Assembly: GCF_001612985.1 (NCBI RefSeq)
Contig: NZ_BDBM01000032.1
Coordinates: forward strand, 1 to 64,000
Length of the DNA stretch: 64,000 nt
Origin: Nocardia gamkensis NBRC 108242
GTDB taxonomy: Bacteria; Actinomycetota; Actinomycetes; Mycobacteriales; Mycobacteriaceae
Direction of reading: 5' to 3'
Part shown: one piece after another, positions 34,577-42,781 of the stretch
Position numbering within the stretch: the first letter of the stretch is position 1
Layout of the letters: every line of letters starts with the position of its first letter
Made by a program: the position numbers and the translations under genes
The notes under the pieces: model-generated
Told to the model about the DNA's origin: nothing
The model's input: only the letters and a program-made list of their open reading frames with translations
Databases searched by the model: none

Positions 34577-37500
34577 CTCGGGCTGATCGGCAGGCCGGGG
34601 CAGAGTTCGATGTAAGGCTGGTTCGGCATGCGCACCCGGTCACTCCAATTCCTCTGGCTCATATTGGAAGTGAGTTTGGCGCACAGCTTGTCGGGATCGG
34701 CGTCGTAGGCAGGCCATACTCGCACCGTCGTGTCCCAACTTCCGGAGGCGACCAGCGTCCCGTCCGGGCTGAACGCCACGCTCGCGACCTCGCTGATGTG
34801 GCCGATCATCGGAGTGCCGAGCAGTTGTCCGGACTCGGTGTCCCACAACCGCACCGTCCTGTCGCGGCTACCGGAGACGATTCGCTTACCGTCTGGGCTG
34901 AAGGTCACACTCTTCACGATGTCGTTGTGGCCGATCGTCGGTTGGCCGAGCGGTCGTGCGGACTCGATATCCCACGACCGCACCATCCCGTCGTGCCCAC
35001 CGGTGGCGAACCGCTTCCCGTCGGGACTGAATGCCATGCCGCCCACAGGGGCGCTGCCGCTGTCCGGCAGTTCTTCGATCTTGCGCCCGGACTCGACATC
35101 CCATAACTGCACCGTCCCGCCCCAGTCGGTCGCGACTCGCGTGCCGTCCGAGCTGAAGACCGCATTCTCCGCGCCGACTCTGTCTCCGATCGGAAGTTCC
35201 CGGATCCTTTTGCCGGACTCGGCATCCCAGAACAGCAACTTCTTGTCGGAACCGGAGACAACGCGTTTGCCGTCCGGAGTGAAAACCGCGTTCGGCACGG
35301 CGTTGCCGAGGCCTGTGAGCGGCTCCCCGATCGGCCGCCCCGCGTCGACATCCCACAATCGCATCGTCCCGTCATGACTGACGGAGACGATTTTCCTACC
35401 GTCGGGACTGAAGACCACGCGTTTGACAGCCTGAGTGTGGCCGATCAGCGGCTCTCCTAGCGTTTGCCCGGATCCGACACCCCACAACCGCACCGTCCCA
35501 TCGGAACTGCCCGAGGCGATACGTTTACCATCCGGACTGAAGGCCACACTCGCCACGATGTTGCTGTGGCCGATCATCGGCTGCCCGATCAGATACCCGC
35601 GCCCGACGTCCCATATCCGCACCGTCCCATCGAGGCTGCCGGAGACAATTCGCCTGCCATCCGGGCTGAACGCGACATTCATGACGCCGTTGGTGTGGCC
35701 GAGCATAGGCGCCCCGATCAATTGGCCCGACCCGACATCCCACAGACGCAGGATCCCGCGGTAGTCACCGGTCACGACCCACCGCCCATCAGGACTGAAC
35801 GCCAGACTCGACACATAGTCGGCGTGACCGGTCAGCGGCCTCCCGATCGAGTTGCCCGACTCGACGTCCCACAAACGCGCCGTCCTGTCGGAACCCCCCG
35901 AGATGACGCGACGCCCGTCCGGGCTGAATGCCACGCTGTCCACGGTGTCGGTGTGGCCGATCAGCGGCCGCCCGATCGGCTGTCCCGACTCGGCGTCCCA
36001 CAACCGCACGGTCCTGTCCAAACTGCCGGAGACGATGCGACGCCCGTCCGGGCTGAATGCCACGCTGTCCACGGCGTTGGTGTGGCCGATCAGCGGCCGC
36101 CCGATCGGCTGTCCGGACTCGGCGTCCCACAACCGCACGGCGCCGTCCTGATCGCCGGTGACGACTCGCCGCCCGCCCGGGCTGACAGCCACATCCCCCA
36201 AGATGCCGATATCGACGTTCAGCGGCTGCCCGGTCGGTTGTCCGGATTCGACATCCCACAGTCGCAGCGGCCCGCCCAACTGGCTGGTGACGGCCCGACG
36301 CCCGTCCAGGCTGAGCCGTTTGAATTGAACCCCCAGGGTACGTGTGGGGATCTGCCGCGGCTCCCCGACCAGTTCACCGGAATCGGCATCCCACGACCGC
36401 AACCGTAAATCGAGACCCCCGGTGACCACCCGACGCCCATCAGGACTGAACACCACATCCCAGACGTCCGACCCGGTGTCGACGATTTTGGCTGTCTGTC
36501 GCCGCTCATAGAGCGCACCGACGATAGCGCCCGCGGTCTCGGGGCTCGGCGCTAGGGCGTGTGCCGCGAGAATTTGCTGAACAGCTCGAATATCGCCACC
36601 GGACCGGCTCTGCTCGAACATGGCCTGCGCTTCCGCGACCAACTGTCGCCCGACCGCCTCGCGGGTGCGCGCCTCGGCCCGGATGCTCGCGGCCTCCGCC
36701 CGTTTGCCCGCGGTATCGGCTCGCCAGAATCCCGCTCCGGCCAATCCCGCCACCGCGACGGCGACGACCAGCAACGCCGCGAGCGCTCGAGCCCGGCGAC
36801 GCAATGCCGTGAGGCGATCCTCTTCCCGACGGCGGGACGCGAGGAGGAATTCACGGGCGGGCTGGAGACGTCGCTGATAATCCGGTTTCGCCGAGAGCGT
36901 TTCGGCTTCGGCGAGCCGGGTCCCTTCCAGCAGCCACGACTGGTCACGACCGTTGCGATTCCAGCCTTCGACAGCACGTTCGAGGCGGTCGGCGGCCTTG
37001 AGGTCGTCGGCCTGCGCGCGGAGCCATCCGGCCAGCGAATCCCAGCGCCGCAGTAGGCTTTCCAGTGCCACCTCGACGATCACCTCGCCGTCGCGGCGGT
37101 CCTTGACCAGCAATCGCTTGTCCACGAACCCGTCGATCAGCTCGTGCGCCTCCTCGGGGAGTTCTTCCCAGCGAGCGATGCGACGCATCGGCTGATCGCT
37201 GTCGGGATCTACGGTCGCCAACGCGGGGATGAACGCCGAGCGCAACACCTCCAACTGCCGCTGTCGTATCCGCGGATCGGTGGACAGCAGCGATTCGACC
37301 TCGGTGTGGACGACCCGGTCGATACCGCCCATCGCGTTGTAATTCTCGACAGTCAGCGTTCCGCTCGCGGCATAGTCGTCGTAGAGTCGCGACAGCGTCA
37401 GTGCCAGCAGCGGCAGGGTGTCGGCGCCGTGATCACCGTCGGCCAGGAGCCGATCCACCAAGTCCGGTTCGATGCGCAGTGCCACACTGTCGTCGGCACG

Positions 37501-38718
37501 AGCCGCCGGCCCGGTGATGACCTCCTTGAACTGGGTCCGCGGCAACGGCTCGAGCGCGTCGAAGACGAATCGCGGCACCGTCTTCATCTGCACGGAATTC
37601 TGTAGCTGCTCATAGCGATCGGTACGGATGGTGACCGCCGCCTTGATCGACACGTGCTGTGTGCCCACCTCGTCCGGTACGGCGAGCAGCGTGCCCAGCA
37701 GCTTCAGGAATTGCTCGCCCTGCGCCCCGGCGTCGGCGACGAACAGCTCTTCGGCTTGATCGATGGGCAGCAACAACGTCGGCAGGGGTATATCGACATC
37801 GTTGGATGGCCACCTGTCTCGCGCGGCGTGCTGCATCTGGACGAGCCACTCACGTGCGCGATCGACGTCGGGCAACGCGGATTTGATCTCCCCGAGGGTC
37901 GGAGTGGTCAACCCGAGGCGAGTTCGGGTGGCGTAGATGACCGCGGCCAGGCCGTGAGCACCGGTGAGCGCTCGACGTTCCGGCCGCATGATGTCCAGTA
38001 CGAGAAAGTGCCGATCCTCCCGAGCCAGCCGCGGCAACAATCCCGCGCGCAGAAACGACGATTTGCCCGTCCCCGACGCTCCCAGCACCACGAACATCGA
38101 CTCGGCACCGATCGACCGCATCCGCCGCAGATGTTCCAGACCCGCCATGACCTGCACCTCGCGTCCGAAATACACGGCGGCGTCCACGGCATCGAAGGGT
38201 CGCCAGCCCCGGTACGGCGACCGGTCCGGCTCGCCTGCGGGCGGCCACGGAAAGTTTTCGGCACCGATCCCGGCGTCGCCCAGGCCGTCCAACAATCTGC
38301 GCAAGCCTTCGGTGCGCATTCGCACCGGCTCGAGTTGCCCATCGACCTGGATCTCGGTGACCGGACCGTCGCCGAACAGGTCGCACCGTTGCCATTCACG
38401 GGTCGGATCCGTATCGGTGAACGGTTCCAGCCTGGCACAGTAGATCCGCTTGCCGAGATTCACCGCCGTCAGGTACTCGGCAACGCATTCGGCCGAGGTG
38501 TGCCAATCCCGCGAGGTCAAGCAGATCACCGCTTCGCAGCGTGCCAATCCCCCGCGTAGGGCATCTCGCCAACGGACACCCTGAGCGATCCCGGATTTCT
38601 CGTCGAGATCCAAGAAGATGTTGCCCGTCAACGCGGGCCGTTGCTCGACCAGCCAGCGCAACAGCGCGACAGCCTGCACACTGTTCCGACTCGAATGACT
38701 CAGGAACAGCCGTGTCAT
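34573..38718 (-). CDS. TIR-STAND ATPase-WD40 conflict protein
   Basis: A 1381-residue multidomain protein. Residues 1-95 form a TIR domain (RLFLSHSSRNS, IFLDLDEKSG, and TSAECVAEY with Glu81 at the position of the NADase glutamate). A STAND-type P-loop NTPase follows: Walker A GASGTGKS (213-220), Walker B LLLPIDQAEELF (Asp320) and a helical region to about 640. One transmembrane helix (about 644-665) and a coiled segment lead to 14 WD40 repeats (about 750-1370), that is two seven-bladed propellers. This is the layout of bacterial immune sensors: propeller senses, ATPase oligomerises, TIR acts. ATG 38718 has AAGGGGG before it. Confidence 0.9.
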   Translation of the reverse strand: MTRLFLSHSSRNSVQAVALLRWLVEQRPALTGNIFLDLDEKSGIAQGVRWRDALRGGLARCEAVICLTSRDWHTSAECVAEYLTAVNLGKRIYCARLEPFTDTDPTREWQRCDLFGDGPVTEIQVDGQLEPVRMRTEGLRRLLDGLGDAGIGAENFPWPPAGEPDRSPYRGWRPFDAVDAAVYFGREVQVMAGLEHLRRMRSIGAESMFVVLGASGTGKSSFLRAGLLPRLAREDRHFLVLDIMRPERRALTGAHGLAAVIYATRTRLGLTTPTLGEIKSALPDVDRAREWLVQMQHAARDRWPSNDVDIPLPTLLLPIDQAEELFVADAGAQGEQFLKLLGTLLAVPDEVGTQHVSIKAAVTIRTDRYEQLQNSVQMKTVPRFVFDALEPLPRTQFKEVITGPAARADDSVALRIEPDLVDRLLADGDHGADTLPLLALTLSRLYDDYAASGTLTVENYNAMGGIDRVVHTEVESLLSTDPRIRQRQLEVLRSAFIPALATVDPDSDQPMRRIARWEELPEEAHELIDGFVDKRLLVKDRRDGEVIVEVALESLLRRWDSLAGWLRAQADDLKAADRLERAVEGWNRNGRDQSWLLEGTRLAEAETLSAKPDYQRRLQPAREFLLASRRREEDRLTALRRRARALAALLVVAVAVAGLAGAGFWRADTAGKRAEAASIRAEARTREAVGRQLVAEAQAMFEQSRSGGDIRAVQQILAAHALAPSPETAGAIVGALYERRQTAKIVDTGSDVWDVVFSPDGRRVVTGGLDLRLRSWDADSGELVGEPRQIPTRTLGVQFKRLSLDGRRAVTSQLGGPLRLWDVESGQPTGQPLNVDIGILGDVAVSPGGRRVVTGDQDGAVRLWDAESGQPIGRPLIGHTNAVDSVAFSPDGRRIVSGSLDRTVRLWDAESGQPIGRPLIGHTDTVDSVAFSPDGRRVISGGSDRTARLWDVESGNSIGRPLTGHADYVSSLAFSPDGRWVVTGDYRGILRLWDVGSGQLIGAPMLGHTNGVMNVAFSPDGRRIVSGSLDGTVRIWDVGRGYLIGQPMIGHSNIVASVAFSPDGKRIASGSSDGTVRLWGVGSGQTLGEPLIGHTQAVKRVVFSPDGRKIVSVSHDGTMRLWDVDAGRPIGEPLTGLGNAVPNAVFTPDGKRVVSGSDKKLLFWDAESGKRIRELPIGDRVGAENAVFSSDGTRVATDWGGTVQLWDVESGRKIEELPDSGSAPVGGMAFSPDGKRFATGGHDGMVRSWDIESARPLGQPTIGHNDIVKSVTFSPDGKRIVSGSRDRTVRLWDTESGQLLGTPMIGHISEVASVAFSPDGTLVASGSWDTTVRVWPAYDADPDKLCAKLTSNMSQRNWSDRVRMPNQPYIELCPGLPISPR
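35911..36141 (-). repeat. Tandem near-identical WD40-encoding repeat units (129 nt)
   Basis: The segment starting at 35911 and the one at 36040 differ at only about 3 of the first 100 bases, then diverge. The 129-nt period is 43 codons, one WD40 blade. Such DNA identity points to recent blade duplication or gene conversion inside the propeller. Confidence 0.75.
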
Positions 38719-38901
38719 CACGCCCCCTTGATGGAGAGACCATCTCGCGCTCGTCAACGCTACCGCACGCCGAATCGGAGCACCTTCCGCGCCGGAGGTG
38801 CCGGTGGCGCGCAATCGGCTTTCCGGCACGGGGTTTCGTGGTCGATTGATATCATTCGAGCCGCTGTCGGCCCACTAGATCGGCGGCGGGTAGGGGCGTT
38901 G

Positions 38902-39507
38902 ATGGAGGTGGAGGACGTCCACTACTCATACGGCAGACGGTCGGTGCTGCGTGGCATCGACATCGTGTTGCCTGCGGGGACGCTGGTGGGCATCGTCGGT
39001 GAGAACGGGGCGGGTAAGTCGACGTTGTTGAAGGTTTTGTCCGGAGGGCTGCGACCGGACCGGGGGATGGTCCGGCACCGTGGGCGGTTCGGTTACTGCC
39101 CTCAGCAGGTAATCCTGAACGACGCCTTCACGGTGCGTCAGCACCTGAACTTCTTCGCCGCGGCCTATGCGATCCCGGACCTGCGACGCGCCGAGGAGGC
39201 CATGGAGATCTTACGTTTCTCCGAGTATGCCGGTGAGCGGGTCGGGACGCTCAGTGGCGGCACACGGCAAAAGCTCAATTTGACGCTGGCGGTGATGCAT
39301 GATCCGCAGGTCTTGCTGCTGGATGAGCCGTATCAGGGTTTCGACTGGGAGACGTATCTGCGTTTCTGGGATCTGGTCGCGGAGTTCCGTGACACCGGAC
39401 GGTCGGTTCTGGTTGTCTCGCATCTGGCTCACGACACCGACAAGCTGGATAAGGTGTGGCGGTTGCGCGACGGCGTCTTACGAGGCGGACAGGAGCAGGC
39501 CGGATGA
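38902..39507 (+). CDS. ABC transporter ATP-binding protein
   Basis: A 201-residue ATPase: Walker A GENGAGKST, Q-loop near YCPQQV, signature LSGGTRQKL, Walker B VLLLDEP and H-loop VVSHLAHD. It is short but complete. ATG 38902 follows TAGGGGCG; the frame is open upstream but overlaps the divergent STAND gene start and is not family-like. Its stop overlaps the permease start (ATGA), so the two make one exporter. Confidence 0.92.
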   Translation: MEVEDVHYSYGRRSVLRGIDIVLPAGTLVGIVGENGAGKSTLLKVLSGGLRPDRGMVRHRGRFGYCPQQVILNDAFTVRQHLNFFAAAYAIPDLRRAEEAMEILRFSEYAGERVGTLSGGTRQKLNLTLAVMHDPQVLLLDEPYQGFDWETYLRFWDLVAEFRDTGRSVLVVSHLAHDTDKLDKVWRLRDGVLRGGQEQAG

Positions 39508-40313
39508 ATAATGGTGTGCGGCTGTTCGTGATTGCCACGCGCTATGCTCTCATCGAGCATGCTCGCAACCGGTTCGCCATGCTGTTGGTGGCCGTCTTCC
39601 TCCCCATATTGATCACCGTGGTCCGCGTGGCCGTCACGGACATCGAGGTGCCGTTCCGGCTTCGAGACACCGGTCTGGTTCTGCGCGCCAACGGTAATGA
39701 ACTCGCTCAGGTCAGCGGCGCCCTGATGGCGGTCTCGCTGATCATAGGATTCATGATGTTCGCGGCCACTTTCAGCAGCGGCGCATTCGACCGGCGTCTG
39801 TCGATGGCCGGGTACCCCCGAGTCGCTCTGGGTTTGGCGAAGATCGCCTGCCTGGTGGTGGCCTCGGTGGTGGTTTGCGTGTACGCCACCGCGGTTATTT
39901 GCTGCTACTGGTCGCCGCGGCAGCCTGTCCTGCTCGCTGCGGCGCTTTTCGGCTCGGCGATGACTTACGGGGCGTTGGGTGTGGCCCTCGGCGCGCTGCT
40001 GCGCCGTGAGGTGGAGGGGATGTTCGCCATCGCGATGATCAGCTGTTTCGATATGGCCGTACAGAACCCCATCGCCAGTGCTGGGGCCGACAGCGATTTC
40101 GTGCGATGGCTGCCCTCCTATGGGGCAATGCAGGCTTCGACCACGGCCGGTTTCTCCGACGCCACCCCGATGACGGGTTTCGCCGTGCAACTGGCCTGGT
40201 TCATTGCGAGCGCCCTCGTCGGACTGATCGCTTTCCATCGGTGCACCCGCTCCTCTCTTCGACGGATGCGCATCCCCGGCCCGATGGGGTCCGGACAACC
40301 TGCGAAGCACTGA
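39504..40313 (+). CDS. ABC-2-type transporter permease
   Basis: A 269-residue membrane protein with six hydrophobic segments (for example MLLVAVFLPILITVVRVAV, GALMAVSLIIGFMMFAATF, ACLVVASVVVCVYATAVI and FAVQLAWFIASALVGLIAF). Layout fits ABC-2 permeases that work as dimers with the preceding ATPase. Convergent with the terpene synthase fusion gene, so export of its product is a tempting but unproven idea. Confidence 0.88.
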   Translation: MNNGVRLFVIATRYALIEHARNRFAMLLVAVFLPILITVVRVAVTDIEVPFRLRDTGLVLRANGNELAQVSGALMAVSLIIGFMMFAATFSSGAFDRRLSMAGYPRVALGLAKIACLVVASVVVCVYATAVICCYWSPRQPVLLAAALFGSAMTYGALGVALGALLRREVEGMFAIAMISCFDMAVQNPIASAGADSDFVRWLPSYGAMQASTTAGFSDATPMTGFAVQLAWFIASALVGLIAFHRCTRSSLRRMRIPGPMGSGQPAKH

Positions 40314-40318
40314 GGAGC

Positions 40319-40352
40319 GTCCCGCACGACCACACGGTGGAGGGCGCGGGAC
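40319..40352. terminator. Possible bidirectional terminator
   Basis: GTCCCGC (40319-40325) pairs with GCGGGAC (40346-40352), with an inner stem CCAC/GTGG. It lies between convergent permease and terpene synthase genes. No U-run. Confidence 0.35.
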
Positions 40353-40379
40353 ATCACTCTGTTCGGCCTGCTGCGGGGC

Positions 40380-42389
40380 TTACGAGGCGGTAGGAGCCGG
40401 TTCGGCGGCAGGGAGGTAGACCTCACGGCGCAAGCGTTCGAGATCCGGCGCTGTGGTAGCGGAGGTGTGCGTGTACCGATCGCTCTCACGCCCCCAGAGC
40501 CCCACGCTCGTGATGTTCACATACATCTCCGCGTAATCCTTCCCCTGACTCGATAGGCCGGGAAGAACGCGCAGGAGCGCGGGGACATAGTGGATCACCG
40601 CCTCGAGCTGAGCGCGCTGATCCGCTACTTGGCGCCGCACCTGGTCCACGGCTTCGTCGCGAGTGCAGCCGGTTTCGTGATGAACCGCCCGCACCAAGTT
40701 GTAGGGAACTCGGTCTGCCTCGTCCTGATCTAGTCCCACCAGGTCGTTCTCCACGAAGGTGACCCAGAAGGCCAGTTCCTCGAGACGGCGGATCACGGGG
40801 TGTTCGCGCAGCGTCGGCGGTAGTTCCCGGTCGTGGTACACCTCCATGCAGGCGATGGCGGTTTCGATCCCACTGGTCGACATCCGCATCGGCAGGTAGT
40901 CGGCCGTGGAAGGGATGTAGCCACTGATGCGATGGTGCGCTTCGCGTTCGGCGGCTTCGAACCACTCCTCGATGCCGTCGAGGAACCGCTTCTGCCAGCG
41001 GATGGTCCGGCCCTCGCGCAAGCGCGGCCATATGCTCGCCCACGCCGTCGGAATCGCGCCGGGCCGCCACGGTTTCGCCGGGTCCTGGCGCAGCGTTGCC
41101 ACCATGCCACGTCGCAACGCGGTCACGGCTTCGGGGTCCCTCAGCTGCGGATCCTCGAAAAGGTCATCCCAGGCGAGGACCAGCACAGCCATCGCGTAGG
41201 CGGTCTGTTCACGGACCGCATTCGCTGCTGGGGCCAACGTGTGCGTGGGGATCTGGATCGCCCCTGTCCACCGGTGGTAGTCCGCCTCGGCGGAGGAGAC
41301 GGCAAGGCCGGTGTCCACCAGCCAGTTCCGCAACCATCGCGCGAGTTGCGGCGAAAGCCCATTGCCATGAGTTCGAGGTGGCCGCGTCGACCGCCGGGGG
41401 ACCGAGGGACCAGAAGCTCGCCGGTCGAGGATGGACCGGGCGTAGGCGGTGATCGCGCGGCGAGCGCGCGGGTCAACGGGCAGAGTGGCGAGCTGACCGG
41501 CAGCCCGGTCCATGAACTCGTCGGCCACCGCCTGTGCTTCGTCCACGGCGCCGCAGGCGATGACGAGCTCGCGGGCACGCGCAGCTTGCTCGAGCGTCAT
41601 TCTGCTCTGCAACAGGCGAGCAAGGCTTCGATCGCGGGCGGCCGCGCGGATCACGGGCAGTGTGTAAATGCCCGCGGACAGGTCCGCGTTGACAGGCTTG
41701 CCCATTTCTTCGGCGGTGGAGGTCAGATCGAGGATGTCGTCATACAGCTGGTAAGCCAGCCCGAAGTACCGGCCGAACTGGGCGGCCGCCTCTTGCTGAT
41801 CGTCGGGCCGGCCGGCCTGCATCGCGCCCACCAGGCATGCCAGCGAGAGCACCGCCGCCGTCTTGCCGTCGATCGCGTCCAGGTAGGACTGCTCGCTGCG
41901 GGAGGCCACGTGGAGGTCGGCGGCCTCGATCACCATGCCCGCGCACATCTGCTCACCGGCGATTGCCCCCGAGAGGACCTCGCGCCGACCGAGTTCGGCC
42001 AGCATGCGCACACTTGTGAGCATCACGGAGTCCCCACCCAGCACAGCCATATGCGAACCCCACACCACATTGGCACTGGGACGGCCTCGACGCTCGTATG
42101 CGTGATCGATGACGTCGTCGTGGTAGAGCGAGCCCAGATGCAGCAACTCGACGGCAGCGGCGGCGCGCACCACCCGGTCGTCGGCCGGGGCAGCGGGATC
42201 GGTGAGCAGGTAGTACGACAATAGGGTCAATGTGGGGCGGACCAGGCGGCGAGAGGTGTCCGGCCCTTCGTCTGTGAGTGCGGCCAGTTCAGGCCTACCC
42301 TCCAGCCGAACGGGTCCGAGAACCTCACGGACACGGTCCAGGTCCGCGTCCAGATGGGGGAAGACAGCCGAATCTATTTCACGTGGCAC
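40380..42389 (-). CDS. Fused isoprenyl diphosphate synthase - class I terpene cyclase
   Basis: A 669-residue two-enzyme protein. Residues 1-325 are an E-isoprenyl diphosphate synthase: SRRLVRP, first Asp-rich motif DDVID (91-95) followed by RRGRPS and VLGGD, GKT at 175-177, second motif DDILD (217-221). A basic, proline-rich linker (about 326-345) joins a class I terpene cyclase: AWDDLFED (DDxxE, 408-412), pyrophosphate-sensor Arg502, a divergent NSE motif beginning Asn548-Asp549 with Gly552 and Asp556 at the Ser and Glu positions, and terminal RY (638-639). GTG 42389 has AGGAG before it; ATG 42413 would add 8 residues. One protein could make a prenyl diphosphate and cyclise it. Confidence 0.9.
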   Translation of the reverse strand: MPREIDSAVFPHLDADLDRVREVLGPVRLEGRPELAALTDEGPDTSRRLVRPTLTLLSYYLLTDPAAPADDRVVRAAAAVELLHLGSLYHDDVIDHAYERRGRPSANVVWGSHMAVLGGDSVMLTSVRMLAELGRREVLSGAIAGEQMCAGMVIEAADLHVASRSEQSYLDAIDGKTAAVLSLACLVGAMQAGRPDDQQEAAAQFGRYFGLAYQLYDDILDLTSTAEEMGKPVNADLSAGIYTLPVIRAAARDRSLARLLQSRMTLEQAARARELVIACGAVDEAQAVADEFMDRAAGQLATLPVDPRARRAITAYARSILDRRASGPSVPRRSTRPPRTHGNGLSPQLARWLRNWLVDTGLAVSSAEADYHRWTGAIQIPTHTLAPAANAVREQTAYAMAVLVLAWDDLFEDPQLRDPEAVTALRRGMVATLRQDPAKPWRPGAIPTAWASIWPRLREGRTIRWQKRFLDGIEEWFEAAEREAHHRISGYIPSTADYLPMRMSTSGIETAIACMEVYHDRELPPTLREHPVIRRLEELAFWVTFVENDLVGLDQDEADRVPYNLVRAVHHETGCTRDEAVDQVRRQVADQRAQLEAVIHYVPALLRVLPGLSSQGKDYAEMYVNITSVGLWGRESDRYTHTSATTAPDLERLRREVYLPAAEPAPTAS

Positions 42390-42781
42390 GCGGGCACTCC
42401 TGACTGGTTGCATCGGTCATCCAGAACACCGCCGATCAATGGCAATTCGACACCAGGCGACGCGGAAGATGTTGGGATCGACCAAAATTGATGCCAGCTC
42501 CGCAGTTGCGGTGCGGCTCGGCGGACATCGGCAGTGTGCGCCGCGCATCGAACGTGGCGGCCCACGTGTGTCGGGCCTTCGCGTCGGAGAGGCTTGCGCG
42601 GCTACACGAATGTCGGTGTCCTGACGCACCACCGACTGCCTGAGTGCGCACGATCGCCTCGATGCCGCCAGCGCCGCGGCGGACCGCGCCGCTTGATGGC
42701 GGGAGCTCACCGCACATGCCCGAATCCACTTGATCGAAGACTCCGTCGACGGCGAATCGTTTTGCCGCGTTCCGGCTCTGA
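42390..42781. other. Spacer between terpene synthase fusion and P450
   Basis: About 390 bases. It should hold the promoter and leader of the fusion gene. A minus-strand open frame crosses it but starts inside the P450 gene in a different frame and shows no family features. Confidence 0.45.

Noticed and set aside
35435..36408. Open frames on the plus strand across the WD40 repeats
   Set aside because: Regular repeats on the coding strand produce repetitive antisense frames; no independent evidence.
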